Source: Polyodon spathula (lineage: Eukaryota > Chordata > Actinopteri > Acipenseriformes > Polyodontidae). Taken from it: DNA of 64,000 nucleotides. The translations under genes were made by a program, and so were the position numbers. Within the stretch, counting starts at the first letter, position 1. Every line of letters begins with the position of its first letter. The notes below the pieces were generated by a model that saw only the letters and a list, made by a program, of their open reading frames with translations, was not told the origin of the DNA and searched no databases. The DNA lies in the NCBI RefSeq assembly GCF_017654505.1, contig NC_054548.1, positions 28,363,796 to 28,427,795 of the forward strand. Reading direction: 5' to 3'. Positions 1 to 11,911 of the stretch are shown piece by piece.

Positions 1-389
1 AAGTGACAAAAATACAGTGTCAATATTGTTCTCACTAATACTGTTATTATTGTAATTGGGTTGCTGTGTAAAATTCACTGTGTGATTTGTTTATTATGTT
101 TCACAATTAGATTCATTGCTAGTGAATTGTTGTGTAAATTTCACTGAAAGATTTGTTGTATTATGTTTTATAATTTTTGAATTATGGTATGGCTTTGAGT
201 GCAGTGCTTTGTTATGTTTTTTTTTTGTTTGTTTTTTTTATTTCTTTCACAGAAACACAGCTAATTGCCACTTGCTCCCCACATTACTGCAACGTAAATT
301 CACCTATGAATTACAAACCCTGATTGAGATGGATATAAAAAGGGAACAGAAACCACAAACTATGCAGCACCATTTGTGCCAAAACTATC

Positions 390-560
390 CACCTATTAAT
401 TTGTCTATTAATTTGTCAATTCGTTTGTCAATTCATGAATTGGTCCATTTGTCCAACAATTTGTTCAGCAATCCATCCATAAATTAACCAATTCATAGAG
501 TAATTCATACAATTATCTGTTAATTCATCTAATAACTCATTAATTAACGTGTCAATTCAT
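390..560. repeat. AT-rich imperfect short tandem repeat
   Basis: Loosely repeated units of about 10-14 bases based on 'aatttgtcaatt' and 'aattcatt' run through this stretch and into the start of the inverted-repeat arm. A similar AT-rich tract lies at the far end of the opposite arm (about 4690-4765). Bases 1-389 before it show nothing recognisable. Confidence 0.4.
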
Positions 561-1255
561 TAATTCGAAAGAATTTACGGACTTTAGTGTGAAGTGTTTG
601 CTCGGCGCTTGACCTGCAAATTTCCAATCAACAGACGAACTTCCCAACGAACAGAAAAACTTCCAATTGTCAATCTCGCACTGTGCCTTTCTAGCCAATG
701 GGAGCACACCCTAATATTTTAACCAATGAAAAACCCAGCCTCACGCAAAACTGCTTCAGTCAATAATATTGCAGTTTGTTGGAATGGCAAAGTTTTTTAA
801 CAAGATACTCAACATTGTTGAGTTGTTAACACTAGACCTTCCGTCTCAAGGCAGACTGACGCCCCAAAGCATTTTTTTTTTTTTTTTATTTTTTTTTACT
901 GTATATCATGTATTATGCATTTCTGTGTATTTTAATTATTATGGATTTTGTTGTTACTGCATCTTGTAAAGCACTTTGTGATGGTGGTCCACAGTGAAAA
1001 GTGCTATATAAAATAAAGACTGACCGACTGAGAGCTGAGCAAAAAGAAATTCTATGGAGAGTCAATGGAGGCATAAGAAATGTTGCTGGTTTTCGCCATT
1101 TAAAAAAAAAAAAAAAAAAAGCATCAATTTTGAAGGAGATTTCACATTTGCCCAAGTCCTTTTGAAGAAAATGGCAACTTTAGCAAATTATAACAATACG
1201 TAATTATTATGAAAAATGCTATTTTCTGAGCACTGAGTTGTTCCGTGGCACATGC
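490..1255 (+). repeat. Left arm of a long inverted repeat
   Basis: This arm pairs, as reverse complement, with about 4125-4770. Matching blocks in order include 'ctgttaattcatctaataa', 'cggactttagtgtgaag', 'gacctgcaaatttcc', 'cttccaattgtcaatct', 'tagccaatgggagcacac', 'tatggagagtcaatgg' and 'tggttttcgccat'. The left arm is longer because a LINE/SINE tail (about 875-1035) is inserted in it. The blocks keep the same order in both arms, so this is one inverted pair and not scattered similarity. It could be the long terminal repeats of one DNA transposon, or two copies of one repeat in opposite orientation; the sequence alone does not decide. Confidence 0.75.
875..1035 (+). repeat. 3' tail of a LINE or LINE-dependent SINE
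   Basis: After a T-rich run, the text 'ctgtatatcatgtattatgc' and 'ctttgtgatggtggtccac' is followed by an 'aataaagactgaccgactga' tail. The same text occurs on the minus strand at about 6441-6700. The block is absent from the partner arm of the inverted repeat, so it was inserted after the arms formed. A tail of this kind is typical of LINE 3' ends that SINEs also use; the family is not certain. Confidence 0.6.
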
Positions 1256-1571
1256 GCAGTACATACAGTTACTGCTGATCGCACGTCAACGATGATAATA
1301 TCTATTGGCAGGTTTTGGAAGCGGGTAACAGGAAATTTAAAAGCTATAGCATATCAGATATATTTTATTACTATTCTTGTGTGGTATTTATTTGTGAAAT
1401 CATTGCATAACAAATATACAGCTGAACATTTCCTTTTATTTACCTACCTTATCCAAGTAGCTTCCGGTAGTTTATTTACTGTACTATATTGCTATGTGTT
1501 GACAATATTTTATGTTGTAATATTATGTATTTCTAAAGTAACTAGTGTTACCGGATTGTTAAATGATTTAA

Positions 1572-2444
1572 CACTAGAACCGCCTAGATTTCTGACTACA
1601 TACAACCGCCGCACCCGCAAAATGTGCGGCTCCATTTTAAAACGGCTTCGATATGAAAATGAAAAACTAACAATCGGATACAACTTAATATTTTTATTTA
1701 AGAATATAATGCATAACATTTTCAGAGCAGAAACACTGTTTTACATTAAAAATTAAACTTTTTTCTATTTTTTTTTTTTCAAAAAGAGCATATATACATA
1801 AACATGAAACACTAATAAAATAAACTTTACGCAATAAACGTCTGTGAAAACAGATGTAAAAAAGCTGTATGCACATATAAAATTATAAAACATAATAACT
1901 AGCATAAAACAAAAATATAACAACCGATACAACGTGAAAGCGCTTTGAGTGAAACAGAGTTCAAAGGCTCAATCTGTCTGTTCAGAGTTCTATAACATCT
2001 TTCTAAGTACAATCTTCGCAGAAAACATGCTTTTCAACTGTATTGGTGCATTTGCCACGGACTGCCTTTTCACAACGGGCGCAGACATCAAAAGTTCTGT
2101 TTTATTACATTTAGCAACCTGCATTGTCTTTCATTCCATGTGCCAGTGGGCGCAGCACTGGCCGAAGGTTGAGGGACATTTGCCAGCCAGCTTTCGTGTC
2201 TCTTATCAAAATGTTTCTTCCGTAGCTCCTGGGCTAGCTGCAAAATGAAGTCTCTCCGAGTGATTGTGTTGCCGGTGCACTCCAAATCATTGATGGCTCC
2301 CAGGTCCAAAACATTATAAAAAACAGCCACAGGCCACCTGCGACTATCACCTTTGACAGAATACGGCCGTACAACAGTCTCTGGCTTTCGTTTAGCATCA
2401 GTCCCGATGGTCACTGATCTGTGCAGAAAGGTAATAATACGCAA
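1572..2444 (-). pseudogene. piggyBac transposase C-terminal remnant with 3' terminus
   Basis: On the minus strand the translation contains 'SVKGDSRRWPVAVFYNVLDL', then 'ITRRDFILQLAQELRKKHF', then a short cysteine-rich tail (about 2105-1990) with 'DVCARCEKAVRGKC' and 'FCEDC'. This order, the RRWP..VFYN segment of the catalytic domain followed by a C-terminal zinc-binding region, is characteristic of piggyBac transposases. The frame changes between the catalytic part and the cysteine-rich tail, and everything N-terminal is missing, so it cannot be functional. A TTAA at 1568-1571 followed by 'CACTAGAACCGCC' fits the element's terminus, since piggyBac elements insert at TTAA. The remnant at 13880-14372 has the same organisation. 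No second terminus was found. Confidence 0.75.
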
Positions 2445-4124
2445 TGTTTGAAATTGTTTTGCACCGTCACATTCAGGGTGGCACAGTCCTTCTGCCTGAG
2501 AAATGTAGTGTAAATAATAATATACGATGTGTAGAATGACTTATCAGTGATTCAAGCACTCAACAGGATTATAATACGTTCTTTCACAATGATTTAGATT
2601 TTATTACAATGCCCAGACTAAATTGCCGGCCACATTGTATTGATTCAATATGCCGCATAAACTGCGGGTCTGGCAGTTGAAGAATCAAATGCTTATAACT
2701 AGGGGTCTACTTAAATCGTGGTAAAAATACTTATTTTTTACTGGTAGGTTGTGGAATAAAATTTGGATTTTGCGGACATTTCGCGGACCTGTTAAACATT
2801 AAATAAACTTAAGTAGACAGTATTTCAGAACACCATAAAGCCTAAAAATAGTGGTACTTGCTTCCTTACTAAAAACAGAGTGCTGTCATTTGTTCAAGGC
2901 AAGCATGCAGCATCCCCCTGCTGTTGACTTGCCTATACATTGAGACTGCACGTCTGTTGGAAGTGTAAGGTAAAGTTTTGCCAAGTTATACAGATGTGGA
3001 AATCGATTAGAAACAGCCCCAAAACTCAGTTGCCCAAGGGCATCTGGCATAACTTTAAAGGCAATGTATGCAGTACGTCCGTTGTCATGTTATTTGTTCC
3101 ATCCAATAATTTATTTTATTAATACCGAGTCAAAACAAAGGAAACGTGCCTATTCGTGTCTAAAATTCCAACTGAAAAAGTAAGCAGCAGGCTGAAGCGA
3201 GATCTTTAGATCATTTTAGTACTGATTTAACTTGCTGACAGGAATAGTTTTTGTCTGGGCTGACTTTCCAGTTTGGTTTCTGAAAGCTGTTTGTTTTATG
3301 TTCTAGTCAGCAGCCTCTAGTAGCCTTTGTTATAATATGTGATTCAAAAGCTAAATAGTGATCGTATTTTCTCCAGAGACATTAACATATGCGAAACAAT
3401 TACCTCAATCTGCATGTACATTTTCTTTAGGAAATATCTTGAAACAATCATCAGCCGAAATATACTTTGCCTTTTTTTTTTTTGTCGTCCACTTCTATTA
3501 TTTTACTTCCAAAGCTGGAAACTAGATTTTAGAAAACTAAATAAAAACAATGCAGCATCAAGTTTGTCCCAACACCTACTGCACAGTACGTGTTACAGAA
3601 AAGCAGTACAGACGTGCTGGTAAGCTCATTAAAACTTTGCTGTCATTTGAATAGTAAACAACAACATTAAACGCTTTGTATAATTGTTTTTGTAAATGTT
3701 ATTTGTGGACGTTTTTTGTTTGTTTGTTTTGTGCTTAAGCAATGCACACAGGACGCGAAGGAATAAAAAGGGCCATCTAGAGAAGGAAGATACGTGTTTG
3801 CGTGTGTTGTGCGGTAGTTCATTTAAACAGTTTTTTTTTTTTTTTTTTTTTAATCTCTCTATGGTATTCATTGGCCCCTGAAAAAGGTAATGTCGCGGTG
3901 ACCCCTCAATTTCACGATTTCCATGAAATTAAGACCCCTGCTTATAACGTATTTATTTTTATGATTCTGTAACACCGTATGGGTATTTAATTCTAATATT
4001 TAGTAACACTTAAGAATGGACATGCACGAGATATTCACATATGCAGAGATATTTAAATTTGAATAGCAAAAGCCGTTCAAAAAGCAGCTATGGCGGTGCT
4101 AGTGAATACACTTCTTTAGAGCGA
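2445..4124. other. Interior of the inverted repeat, no gene recognised
   Basis: AT-rich sequence between the piggyBac remnant and the right arm. Only short open frames with no recognisable protein similarity occur, plus poly-T runs near 3470 and 3830-3851. The segment may be the interior of a transposon that has lost its coding region. Confidence 0.5.
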
Positions 4125-4770
4125 TGTTTCTGCGCATACGCTACCGAACGGGGCAGTGCTGAGAAAATACAATTCCATAATTATTACGTGTTGTAATAAT
4201 TAGCTAATGTTGCCATTTCCTTCAAAATGGCTTTTCTTCATCTGTGAAATCGCCTTCAAAAGTTTGATACATTTTTTCAACATGGCGAAAACCAGCACAA
4301 TTTCTTACACCGCCATTGACTCTCCATAGCATTTTTTTGCCTAACTATATACCACAATGCGTTGCACGCAGTGAGACGGAAGTCTCCATTGAAAATCAAC
4401 GGAGTCGAGTATCTTGTTGAGTAGAATATCCTTTGAAACACTCTAATAAAGCACAATATTATTGGCTGAAGCAGTATTGAGTGAGGCTGGATTTTCATTG
4501 ATTAAAATTTTAGTGTGTGCTCCCATTGGCTAGAAAGGTTGCAGTGTTTTTGGCATAGTGCTAGATTGACAATTGGAAGTTTGTTTGTTGTTAGTTTGCA
4601 GGGAAGTTCGATCTGGTTGATTGGAAATTTGCAGGTCAAGTGGTAGACAAACGCTTCACACTAAAGTCCGTACAGCCTTTTGTATTAACAAATTGACAAA
4701 TTAATTAAGAAATTATTAGATGAATTAACAGATATGTTTTTAATTATTGTATGAATTGACTAATTTATGA
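4125..4770 (-). repeat. Right arm of the long inverted repeat
   Basis: Reverse complement of the 490-1255 arm, with the same blocks in the same order (for example 'gtgtgctcccattggctaga', 'agattgacaattggaag', 'ggaaatttgcaggtcaag'). The arms have drifted apart by many substitutions and small indels, which suggests an old structure. About 2.9 kb separates the two arms. Confidence 0.75.
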
Positions 4771-5924
4771 AAACAGGAAGAAACATGCATACCATACATA
4801 AGAACCATAACTAAGGTAGAATTTCAATGATTTCCATGAGACTTACCCTATAATTCACAATGTTCCAGAAAGCCAACTGTGCAAAAATTATCAAACCCCT
4901 AGCTCTCAATCTGCAATCTTCACCCTTGCAGCTGAGCTTGTTTATTGTCCATGATTTCCAGTTTTGCCATTTTAGTAATTTAGAAGCATATTTGTAACCC
5001 TATTGACCAGGGTAAATAATTAAGTAGAAAAAAAAAAAAAAAAAAAAAAAATCTGTCATTTGACTTGAAGCCAGGCTTGGATACATGACCAATGACTACC
5101 CGCTGTCACTTTTTACCAGTCTTTGGTTGGGCTCCTTACCAGCAGGGGAAGATGAAGCAGTCAAATGCCACAGTGCATTTACTGGAAGAGTTACTGGGGA
5201 TCAGCTATTTTATTTATGCAAGCAGACAACATTTCTCGTACCCCACAAAACATTGTAGCTGTCTGTATTGCATATGGACATGTTAGCATTTGAACTTGGA
5301 TTGTAAACACAATATGATCCAGAAAGTGCTACAAAGTATAGTATCATATGTGATAAACCAATAGACATTATAGGATTAACATACATTTTGTTTTGGTACA
5401 CTAGGCACTTCAACTAAAAACAAAAGTTTACAGGGCTTCGAGGATGTTCCTTTAACAAACCAGATCTGTCAGCATTTTACTTCAATAATTGCCGTAAAAG
5501 AATATGGATCAACACTACTCATATTCAGTAATTATGGAAATTAATTGATTGTACTCCAAAGTCTGTAGTTCATTTGATATGATTTTGTAATTTGCAGCAA
5601 GGCCTTGCAGCATTTCAGATTCATTTTCCTTAGTGAAGCAAATTATTGAAAATGGTGATGTACTTGGTGCATAAAGAGCTAGTAGTTATTGCCTCCCTGG
5701 CTTTTATCAAAGTACAGCCGAGTTGTTGCTTCCTCAGCACTGTGGACATATTGCTACTTCCCTGAGGCTCAATGTACCAGTTAGTTTAAATGGTATGATA
5801 GCTGTTTTCTTTTAGTCTCTCAGAGTATTCGATAATTTTTTAAAACATGATTTAGCTTTGTTTGAGCCAGCTACTACTGACTTAAATATAAATATTACAT
5901 TTTAAATGAAGGCAATATATGCAC
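4771..5924. other. Non-coding stretch, nothing recognised
   Basis: AT-rich sequence with a poly-A run at about 5028-5050. The open frames are short and have no recognisable domains. Confidence 0.5.
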
Positions 5925-6135
5925 ACACACACACTGAGGGCAATTTAAAGTGACTAGTCAACCTGACCAGCATATTCTTTGGACTGTGGGAGAAAACTGG
6001 AGTACCTGAAGGAAAGCCAAGCAAACACAAGGAGAACATGCAAATTCCACACAGACAGACCTAGGCCAGATTTAAACCCAGGACGCTGGTGCTGTGAGGC
6101 AGCAGTGCTAACCACTATGCCACCGTTCCACCCAG
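5925..6135 (-). repeat. tRNA-derived SINE
   Basis: Read on the minus strand it starts 'ggtggcatagtggttagcac', which fits an RNA polymerase III A box, followed by 'gggtttaaatct' as a degenerate B box. The body contains 'ttctcccacagtccaaag' and it ends in a (TG)n tail near 5925. This is a very widespread fish and vertebrate tRNA-derived SINE type. The B box has drifted, so transcription is unlikely. Confidence 0.8.
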
Positions 6136-6440
6136 TGATGATACTTTATTAATTTCCCCAAATGTATGCTGTCAGCTATTATGCCAATGGGCTGCTGTAA
6201 ATTAAAATTTTCATTAACTGAAACTGTGTTCATTGCCAGGGAAACCCAGAGAAGCAAGGGATTATGAGTTGATTAAGCTAAATAGGAAAATGGAAAGCAA
6301 CTGGAGCCCTAATTTACTGACAGAGTATGTAGTTTGAATGGATATACTAGCCTATCGAATACAACAGAGAAGGGTGGAGGCTCAGATGATGCCACCATAC
6401 TTTGTATATCCTGTCCGTTTGTTTTTTCTTCAACAAAGTA

Positions 6441-6700
6441 CTTCAACAAAATTCAGTCAATCAATCTTTATATCACACCTTTCATAGTGGACCACCATCA
6501 CAAAGAGCTTTATAAGATGCAGTAAAAACAAGAAAATCCATAATACTTTAAATAGAGAGAAATGCATAATACATGATATACAGTTAAAAAACCAAACAAT
6601 GCATAATACATTATATGCAATGAAAAATTCATAATATGTGAAGTAGTTGCAACATAACAGCAGCTAATAGCAGATATCAGGCTTAAAGATCATGGAAAAC
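6441..6700 (-). repeat. LINE/SINE 3' region, second copy
   Basis: Reverse complement of the repeat at 875-1035 but extending further upstream. It shares 'tgatggtggtccac' and the 'ctgtatatcatgtattatgc' block, and its tail on the minus strand is 'aaagattgattgactga'. No coding sequence is visible. Confidence 0.65.
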
Positions 6701-6755
6701 AAGAGAGAAAAGATGGGTCTTGAGAGTTTATTTAAAGTGAGCGACGTTGGGAGCA

Positions 6756-7373
6756 TGTCACAGACGGCCGGAGTGGGTGGTGTCAGACCAGAGCGAGGAA
6801 ATAACCGACAGAGAGGTGGAGTTTGGTGGAGCTGAGCGAATGGTCTCGCTCAGCATTTAATAAATAAACAAACAGAAAATAAACATCTGTAACAATACAA
6901 AAACAGGACACTGCACATTCGCCAAAATAACTAGACAAACAAAACGGACTAAACAAAACATGGACTAACAAACAAACACGGTGAGCTTCTATTTTAACGA
7001 TTACTATTATTCTTATTTCTACCTCTGTCTCCTACCCCGTTCTCCACTCACTGAACACCCAACCTTGAGTGGGTGAAAACATGTTGTTTTTATGCAGCTG
7101 TACCGAGACTCGATTGCTAATCATTCAATTGGAGTCTCGGTACAACTGCACGTGAATTAATAAAGTGCAATTCCCCATGCTCACATATTATTACTTTTTA
7201 CTTGCACGTGAAGTGCTGTGCAATCCTCGTGCCTAAATACAAATATACATATTAAACACTCGTGTTACACAGACCCGCTTATAGCCCATGTACCAATGTC
7301 TATACACCAACATTTAACACACCACACGCAACATTTAACAGATAATATACACAGGGGCAGGCACCTCGTCACA
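6756..7373 (-). repeat. Solo LTR, family A, copy 1
   Basis: The block starts TGTCACAGACGG and ends CCTCGTCACA on the plus strand, i.e. TG...CA in either orientation. It is flanked by an exact 5-bp duplication, GAGCA at 6751-6755 and at 7374-7378. The body matches 43057-43695, 55170-55793 and 63729 to the window end. No retroviral-type internal region adjoins it, so it is a solo LTR left by recombination between the two LTRs of a retrotransposon. A 5-bp duplication fits many Gypsy and retrovirus-like elements; the superfamily is not determined. Confidence 0.85.
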
Positions 7374-7378
7374 GAGCA

Positions 7379-8696
7379 TCATGCACCAAAGCTGGGAGAG
7401 AGTTCAAAAGAAGCGAAGAGACGGAGTCATGAAGCTAAACAAGCGTTCTCCAAATGTGGTCCACTTTTGCTTGGGGATAACAATCAGGCCAGAGTTGGAG
7501 GACCTCGATTTTAATTACATGTTTCTCAGCCCTTCCACATTCCATAGCTGCCTTTGCACACAAGTAATTCAGGCCTTTAAGTTAATTATTTTATCTAAAA
7601 CCCTAAGAACAATCTACAATAATTAGTGCAAGAAGAGTGAGCTTTAGGTCTACAGGCTCTTTATTCTGTAACCATTGGGCACACTGGTTTGTTATTGCAA
7701 GAACTCAAATGGAAGCCAATTAGTGATAACAAAAATATATAACATGCCCCCTGTTCTTTATCTATATGCCAAGAAGGAGGTTAATTATCATTATTGCCCT
7801 AACTAATCATGTAAAGTAGAAGAGGAGAGATGCCAGGCATGCAGCACTCATTAATAAAAACAGTGGCGTTCAGACAGTAAACTGTAGTTGCAGCTTAAGA
7901 AATACCAGAGAAACATGATTGACGTATTGCGTCATTCTCAATAACTGCCTGTGGAAGAGTGCTCTAAATTCACTGACACACAGGAGATAGGACTTTATTT
8001 GAAAGGTGCTGTTTGTGCAGCGTCCCCTACTGCTGCTAAACTGGTCCACTCGCATCTCCAACCTACACTGTGGTACTCCCTCAAAATACTCTGTGGGGTG
8101 GCCCAGGTTTTCCCCGCTGACTATGCATGTTCCCCCCTCTGGTATGTAATTATGATTATTTATGGCAACTATCAGCTGTCTTCTTGAGCTATGCTTTTCC
8201 TCTCACTTCAGACACTGCCGCTATGCAAGGTTTTAAAATTCAAGTTCATGAACAGAGCTCCTGCAGTCGTTCCTCCTGAATGGGCCAGGCCACCCACAAC
8301 AAAGCCTCTTGATCTTACAGGGCTGCTGCCCTCTTCCTGCAGAATCATGGATGTGCCAGAGAGTCAGAACAGACCTCCCCTCTTAAACTGCCACATCTCA
8401 ATAATATTGCCGTTTACCAACGATCACTGTAGTGAATCACAGAAACATATTTACTGTTGGTAAACAATCCACTAAGCTTCTGCTTAAATTAAACTGACAG
8501 CAATTCAGATGAGTTCAGCCACATATTAACATCAGGTGTACCATTTCCAGTCTCTGATTGGGTGAATTATGGGTCTATGGTGCCTGGCTATATTTAATAA
8601 CTAACACTGCTGCTACAGCTTCTTTCACTGATCAATGACAAGGTAAAATAAAGTGCAGGTTAGACATGTCGAGCATCCCAGTTAACTGTGTAATGG
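7379..8696. other. Non-coding stretch, nothing recognised
   Basis: Mixed-composition sequence with only short open frames. A slightly GC-richer part near 8000-8370 has frames of 78-90 codons on the plus strand but no domain I can name. Confidence 0.45.
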
Positions 8697-8701
8697 ATGC
8701 T

Positions 8702-9122
8702 TGTGACAGGCTGGCAAGTGGATTGAGGCTCAGAGACAGAGTACAGGCAAAAATAAAGTTCTCTTAAATAAAAGAAATAAACAGGCACATGGGCCAACAA
8801 AAAGAGATTCAAATAGAAAATCAAAATGAACTTACAAAATAAACTGTCAGGTTCCAGGTCTTCCTTTAATTCTAAACAAAAACCTCTCCAACATGAAAGT
8901 AAACTCCCAAACAAAGGCACACACACACTCCAAACAGAAGAACACACTACTCTCAGCCAGGGCCTCTCCCCTGGCTTTTATCACCTGTGGCTGGAGCCCA
9001 ATTAATAATTATTCAATTAGAGCTCCAGCCACATTCTCACTTTTCTCTGGCAGGGAGAAATTTAACCCCCTCCCTGCCAGTTCCAAACATGTTCATATAT
9101 AGACAGGGAGTTCCCTGTCACA
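8702..9122 (-). repeat. Solo LTR, family B
   Basis: A 421-bp block begins TGTGACAGGC and ends CCCTGTCACA, with the 5-bp duplication ATGCT at 8697-8701 and 9123-9127. The minus-strand reading has TG...CA ends and T-rich sequence downstream of a promoter-like region. It differs in sequence from family A. No internal coding region is attached. Confidence 0.85.
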
Positions 9123-9127
9123 ATGCT

Positions 9128-10009
9128 GTATATGAATATCTTTAAAAAATGGTATACTTTGAATAGTAAAGTAGGCTCAACACAGCAGTAAGAATTGTAT
9201 TTATTTTTAAGTGATGTTCAGGAATCAAATGAGCAGCTAAATTAAATCTCCGAAAAGAGAAACTGCTAATATTTGTAAATATTTATTACTGTTCCTTGGT
9301 TTATAAGGTCTGGTTGAGTTCACAGGGCACCTGTCCGGTGGTGTCGGCTGGAGCACAGGGAGCACAATCTTTCTTTCCCAAATGAGTACCGGCAGAATTC
9401 CTCAGATTGTCAACTTTCCATAGCCAGGAAGCAAATCTGCTAACACTTGACTGCACGGCACATTGATGTGTCTTTAACAGGTGAGCCACTGAGGGACCCT
9501 AAAGGAATAATACTTTCAGGTAAAGTTGAACATCGTTGTGGAAGGCTTCAGTTTAAACATACACTCACAAATAGAAGCGTACTCTATTGTAAGACATGCA
9601 CTTATAATACTTTTGAAATTAGTATAATCATGACTTTAGTTCACCTGAAATAACTGTCAATTTAATCTGTTGAGGTTTCTCTCATTAATACTTTCTAACG
9701 ACACTTTCAGTAATTGTCTCTTCCACATAAAACTATTTCACAACTACTAGTGAGTGAAAATGTAATTTTACTTGATGTTGTAGCAGTAAGCATTGGGAAT
9801 AACCCTACATGCTGTGTAAAGCCTACATAACTGACTTGTTAGGAACAATTTCAAAGAAATTGAAGCCAACAATAGTGATAATTTGACAATAGTTGCTTCT
9901 GACTGAATTGTTAATTACAATTTTAAGTCATTACTTTGGTTTTAGATATAAAATAAATACAACAAAAAACACCACAATAAAAGTCTATAAAAGCTTGCTG
10001 TAGTTTTGG
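9128..10009. other. Non-coding stretch, nothing recognised
   Basis: AT-rich, no long open frame and no recognised repeat. Confidence 0.45.
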
Positions 10010-10433
10010 TTCATGCCTCAGAGATAAGACTTTGAAGTTTCAGCGCTTACACGCACTTTATGTCAAAATACAAACCAAAAAAACAAAACCTTAGTTCCCT
10101 CAGAACACAAACTAAACATATGCAGGTCCCTGACTGACATGCAGGACAGCTAAGCTGTTTACCTGACAGAAAACAAGAAAACAAAACACTAATGCCTAAA
10201 AAACCAAAATGTAGATTTTAAACAGACCTTACGACTTCCAGTCGGGCTCTTCACTCCACAGCAGCAGCCCAGAACAAACTACCTGCACTCTTTAAACACC
10301 CTGCACCTGATTCTAATTTACAATAACCTCCAGGTGCAGGGGATAATTAACAAAACAATTAACAATTCAGTTAAACAATACGTGCATTTGCACATGCTTT
10401 TAGGCAGGGAGGAATCTGACCCTCCCCCTGCCA
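10010..10433 (-). repeat. LTR-like repeat, family C (left edge uncertain)
   Basis: The right edge, 'cctccccctgcca', reads as TGGCAGGGGGAGG on the minus strand. Further along the minus strand come a GC-richer block and a region with 'ataaagtgcgtgtaagcgct' near 10050. The latter resembles plus-strand sequence near 44645-44690. The order suggests an LTR, but I found no target duplication and the left boundary is approximate. Confidence 0.45.
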
Positions 10434-10436
10434 CCT

Positions 10437-10438
<2 letters not shown>

Positions 10439-10507
<69 letters not shown>
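10439..10507. repeat. (TA)n tract flanking Tc1 element
   Basis: About 34 TA units directly abut the left end of the Tc1-like element. A matching tract abuts the right end, so the element sits inside one long (TA)n array. Confidence 0.95.
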
Positions 10508-10510
<3 letters not shown>

Positions 10511-10721
10511 TGCCTTGCAAAAGTATGCAGACCCCTGACCAATTCTCTCATATTACTGAATTACAAATGGTACATTGAAATTTCGTTCTGTTCGATATTT
10601 TATTTTCAAACACTTAAAATCAATTATTGTAAGGTGACATTGGTTTTATGTTGGGAAATATGTTCAAGAAAAATAAAAAACTGAAATATCTTGCTTGCAT
10701 AAGTATTCATCCCCCACACAT
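10508..10721 (+). repeat. Left inverted terminal repeat of the Tc1 element
   Basis: Outer direct-repeat motif at about 10515-10535 and inner motif at about 10690-10715 ('cttgcataagtattcatccc'). It pairs with 11912-12127 with few differences, one being a long A run in the right copy. Confidence 0.9.
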
Positions 10722-10723
10722 TA

Positions 10724-11740
10724 TTATTTGGTAGAGCCACCTTTCGTTGCAATAACAGCTTTAAGTCTTTTGGGGTAAGTATGTACCAGCTTTGCACACA
10801 GTGTCGGAGTGATTTTGGCCCATTCTTCTTGGCAGATTTGCTCCAGGTTGTTCGGGTTGGTTGGACGACGCTTGTGGACCACAATTTTCAAATAGTTCCA
10901 TAGATTCTCAATGGGATTGAGATCAGGACTTTGACTGGGCCACTGTAGGACATTCACCTTTTTGTTCTTGAGCCACTCCAATGTTGCTTTGGCCTTGTGC
11001 TTGGGATCATTGTCCTGCTGAAAGGTGAATTTCCTCCCAAACATCAGTTTTTTAGCGGACTGAAGCAGATTCTCTTGCAGTATTTTCCTGTATTTTGCTC
11101 CATCCATTCTTCCTTCAATTGTAACAAGATGCCCAGTCCCTGCTGATGAGAAGCATCCCCACAGCATGATGCTGCCACCACCATACTTCACTGTAGGGAC
11201 GGTGTGTCTTGAGGCATGGGCAGTGTTAGGTTTGCGCCACTCATAGAGCTTTGAGTTTTGGCCAAAAAGCTCTATCTTGGTCTCATCTGACCACAAAACT
11301 TTTTCCCACATCGCAGCTGGGTCACTCTCATGCTTTCTGGCAAACTCCAGACATGCTTTCAGATGGTACTTTTTGAGTAACGGCTTCTTTCTTGCCACCC
11401 TCCCATACAGGCCAGTGTTATGCAGAGCTCTTGATATGGTTGACTGGTGCACCATTACTCCACTCCCAGCCATTGAACTCTGTAGCTCCTTCAAAGTGAT
11501 TGTTGGCCTCTCTGTGGCTTCTCTCACAAGTCTCCTTCTTGTTTGAGCACTGAGTTTTGAGGGATGGTCTTTTCTTGGCAGTGCCTGGATGGTGTGATGC
11601 AGCTTCCACTTCCTGATTATTGATACACCTGTGCTCACTGGGATATCCAAACACTTGGATATTATTTTGTACCCTTTCCCTAATCTATGCATTTGTATTA
11701 CTTTATCTCTAACTTCTGGAGAATGCTCTTTGGTCTTCAT
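10724..11740 (-). CDS. Tc1-like transposase, intact, 338 aa
   Basis: Cut-and-paste transposase of the Tc1/mariner superfamily. It binds the element's terminal repeats and moves it to TA sites in the nucleus. The start codon opens the conserved MKTKE beginning. Residues about 8-110 hold the paired-type helix-turn-helix DNA-binding region and about 148-290 the catalytic domain. The catalytic acids are D152 (WSDETKIELFG), D243 (QQDNDPKH) and E278 (LNPIENLW), with 34 residues between the second and third (DD34E), and the glycine-rich box GGGSIMLWGCFS lies between the first two. Length matches the family's usual 340 or so and no stop or frameshift is present. One oddity is that the basic GRPR-like linker between the two DNA-binding halves reads KDHPSKL. 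The frame ends just inside the left terminal repeat. Activity cannot be judged from sequence, but every key residue is there. Confidence 0.95.
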   Translation of the reverse strand: MKTKEHSPEVRDKVIQMHRLGKGYKIISKCLDIPVSTGVSIIRKWKLHHTIQALPRKDHPSKLSAQTRRRLVREATERPTITLKELQSSMAGSGVMVHQSTISRALHNTGLYGRVARKKPLLKKYHLKACLEFARKHESDPAAMWEKVLWSDETKIELFGQNSKLYEWRKPNTAHASRHTVPTVKYGGGSIMLWGCFSSAGTGHLVTIEGRMDGAKYRKILQENLLQSAKKLMFGRKFTFQQDNDPKHKAKATLEWLKNKKVNVLQWPSQSPDLNPIENLWNYLKIVVHKRRPTNPNNLEQICQEEWAKITPTLCAKLVHTYPKRLKAVIATKGGSTK

Positions 11741-11911
11741 TTTCCTTCAGATTCACAGCCTTACCAATGATCCTTCAACAGTGGGGTTTTTATCCAGAAA
11801 ATGTGACAGCAACTTTAATGGTTCACAGGTGGAGGCAAATGGTAAAGTAATTGTGTCCTCGTTAGGGCAATTTCTTTCATCGGTGCAAACTGGGAGCTTC
11901 CACAGCACAGG

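Noticed and set aside
116..487. 123-codon frame near the window start
   Set aside because: Biased, hydrophobic composition from AT-rich repeat sequence; no domain recognised.
823..850. TTAACACTAGACC near 827 as a piggyBac terminus
   Set aside because: The surrounding sequence is part of the inverted-repeat arm and is matched in the other arm without the TTAA, so the likeness is chance.
1238..1756. 172-codon frame
   Set aside because: Runs through the end of the inverted-repeat arm and the piggyBac terminus; no recognisable protein.
5925..6135. A true tRNA gene
   Set aside because: Only A-box and B-box-like parts of a SINE are present and no cloverleaf can be formed.
10318..10684. Open frames of alternating I and Y residues across (TA)n
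   Set aside because: They are translations of TA microsatellites in both strands, as are those at 12127, 14460, 40399, 43747, 45292, 47538 and 51763.
11277..11654. Open frames overlapping the Tc1 transposase in other frames
   Set aside because: They are shadow frames of the intact gene on the minus strand and lack any family pattern.
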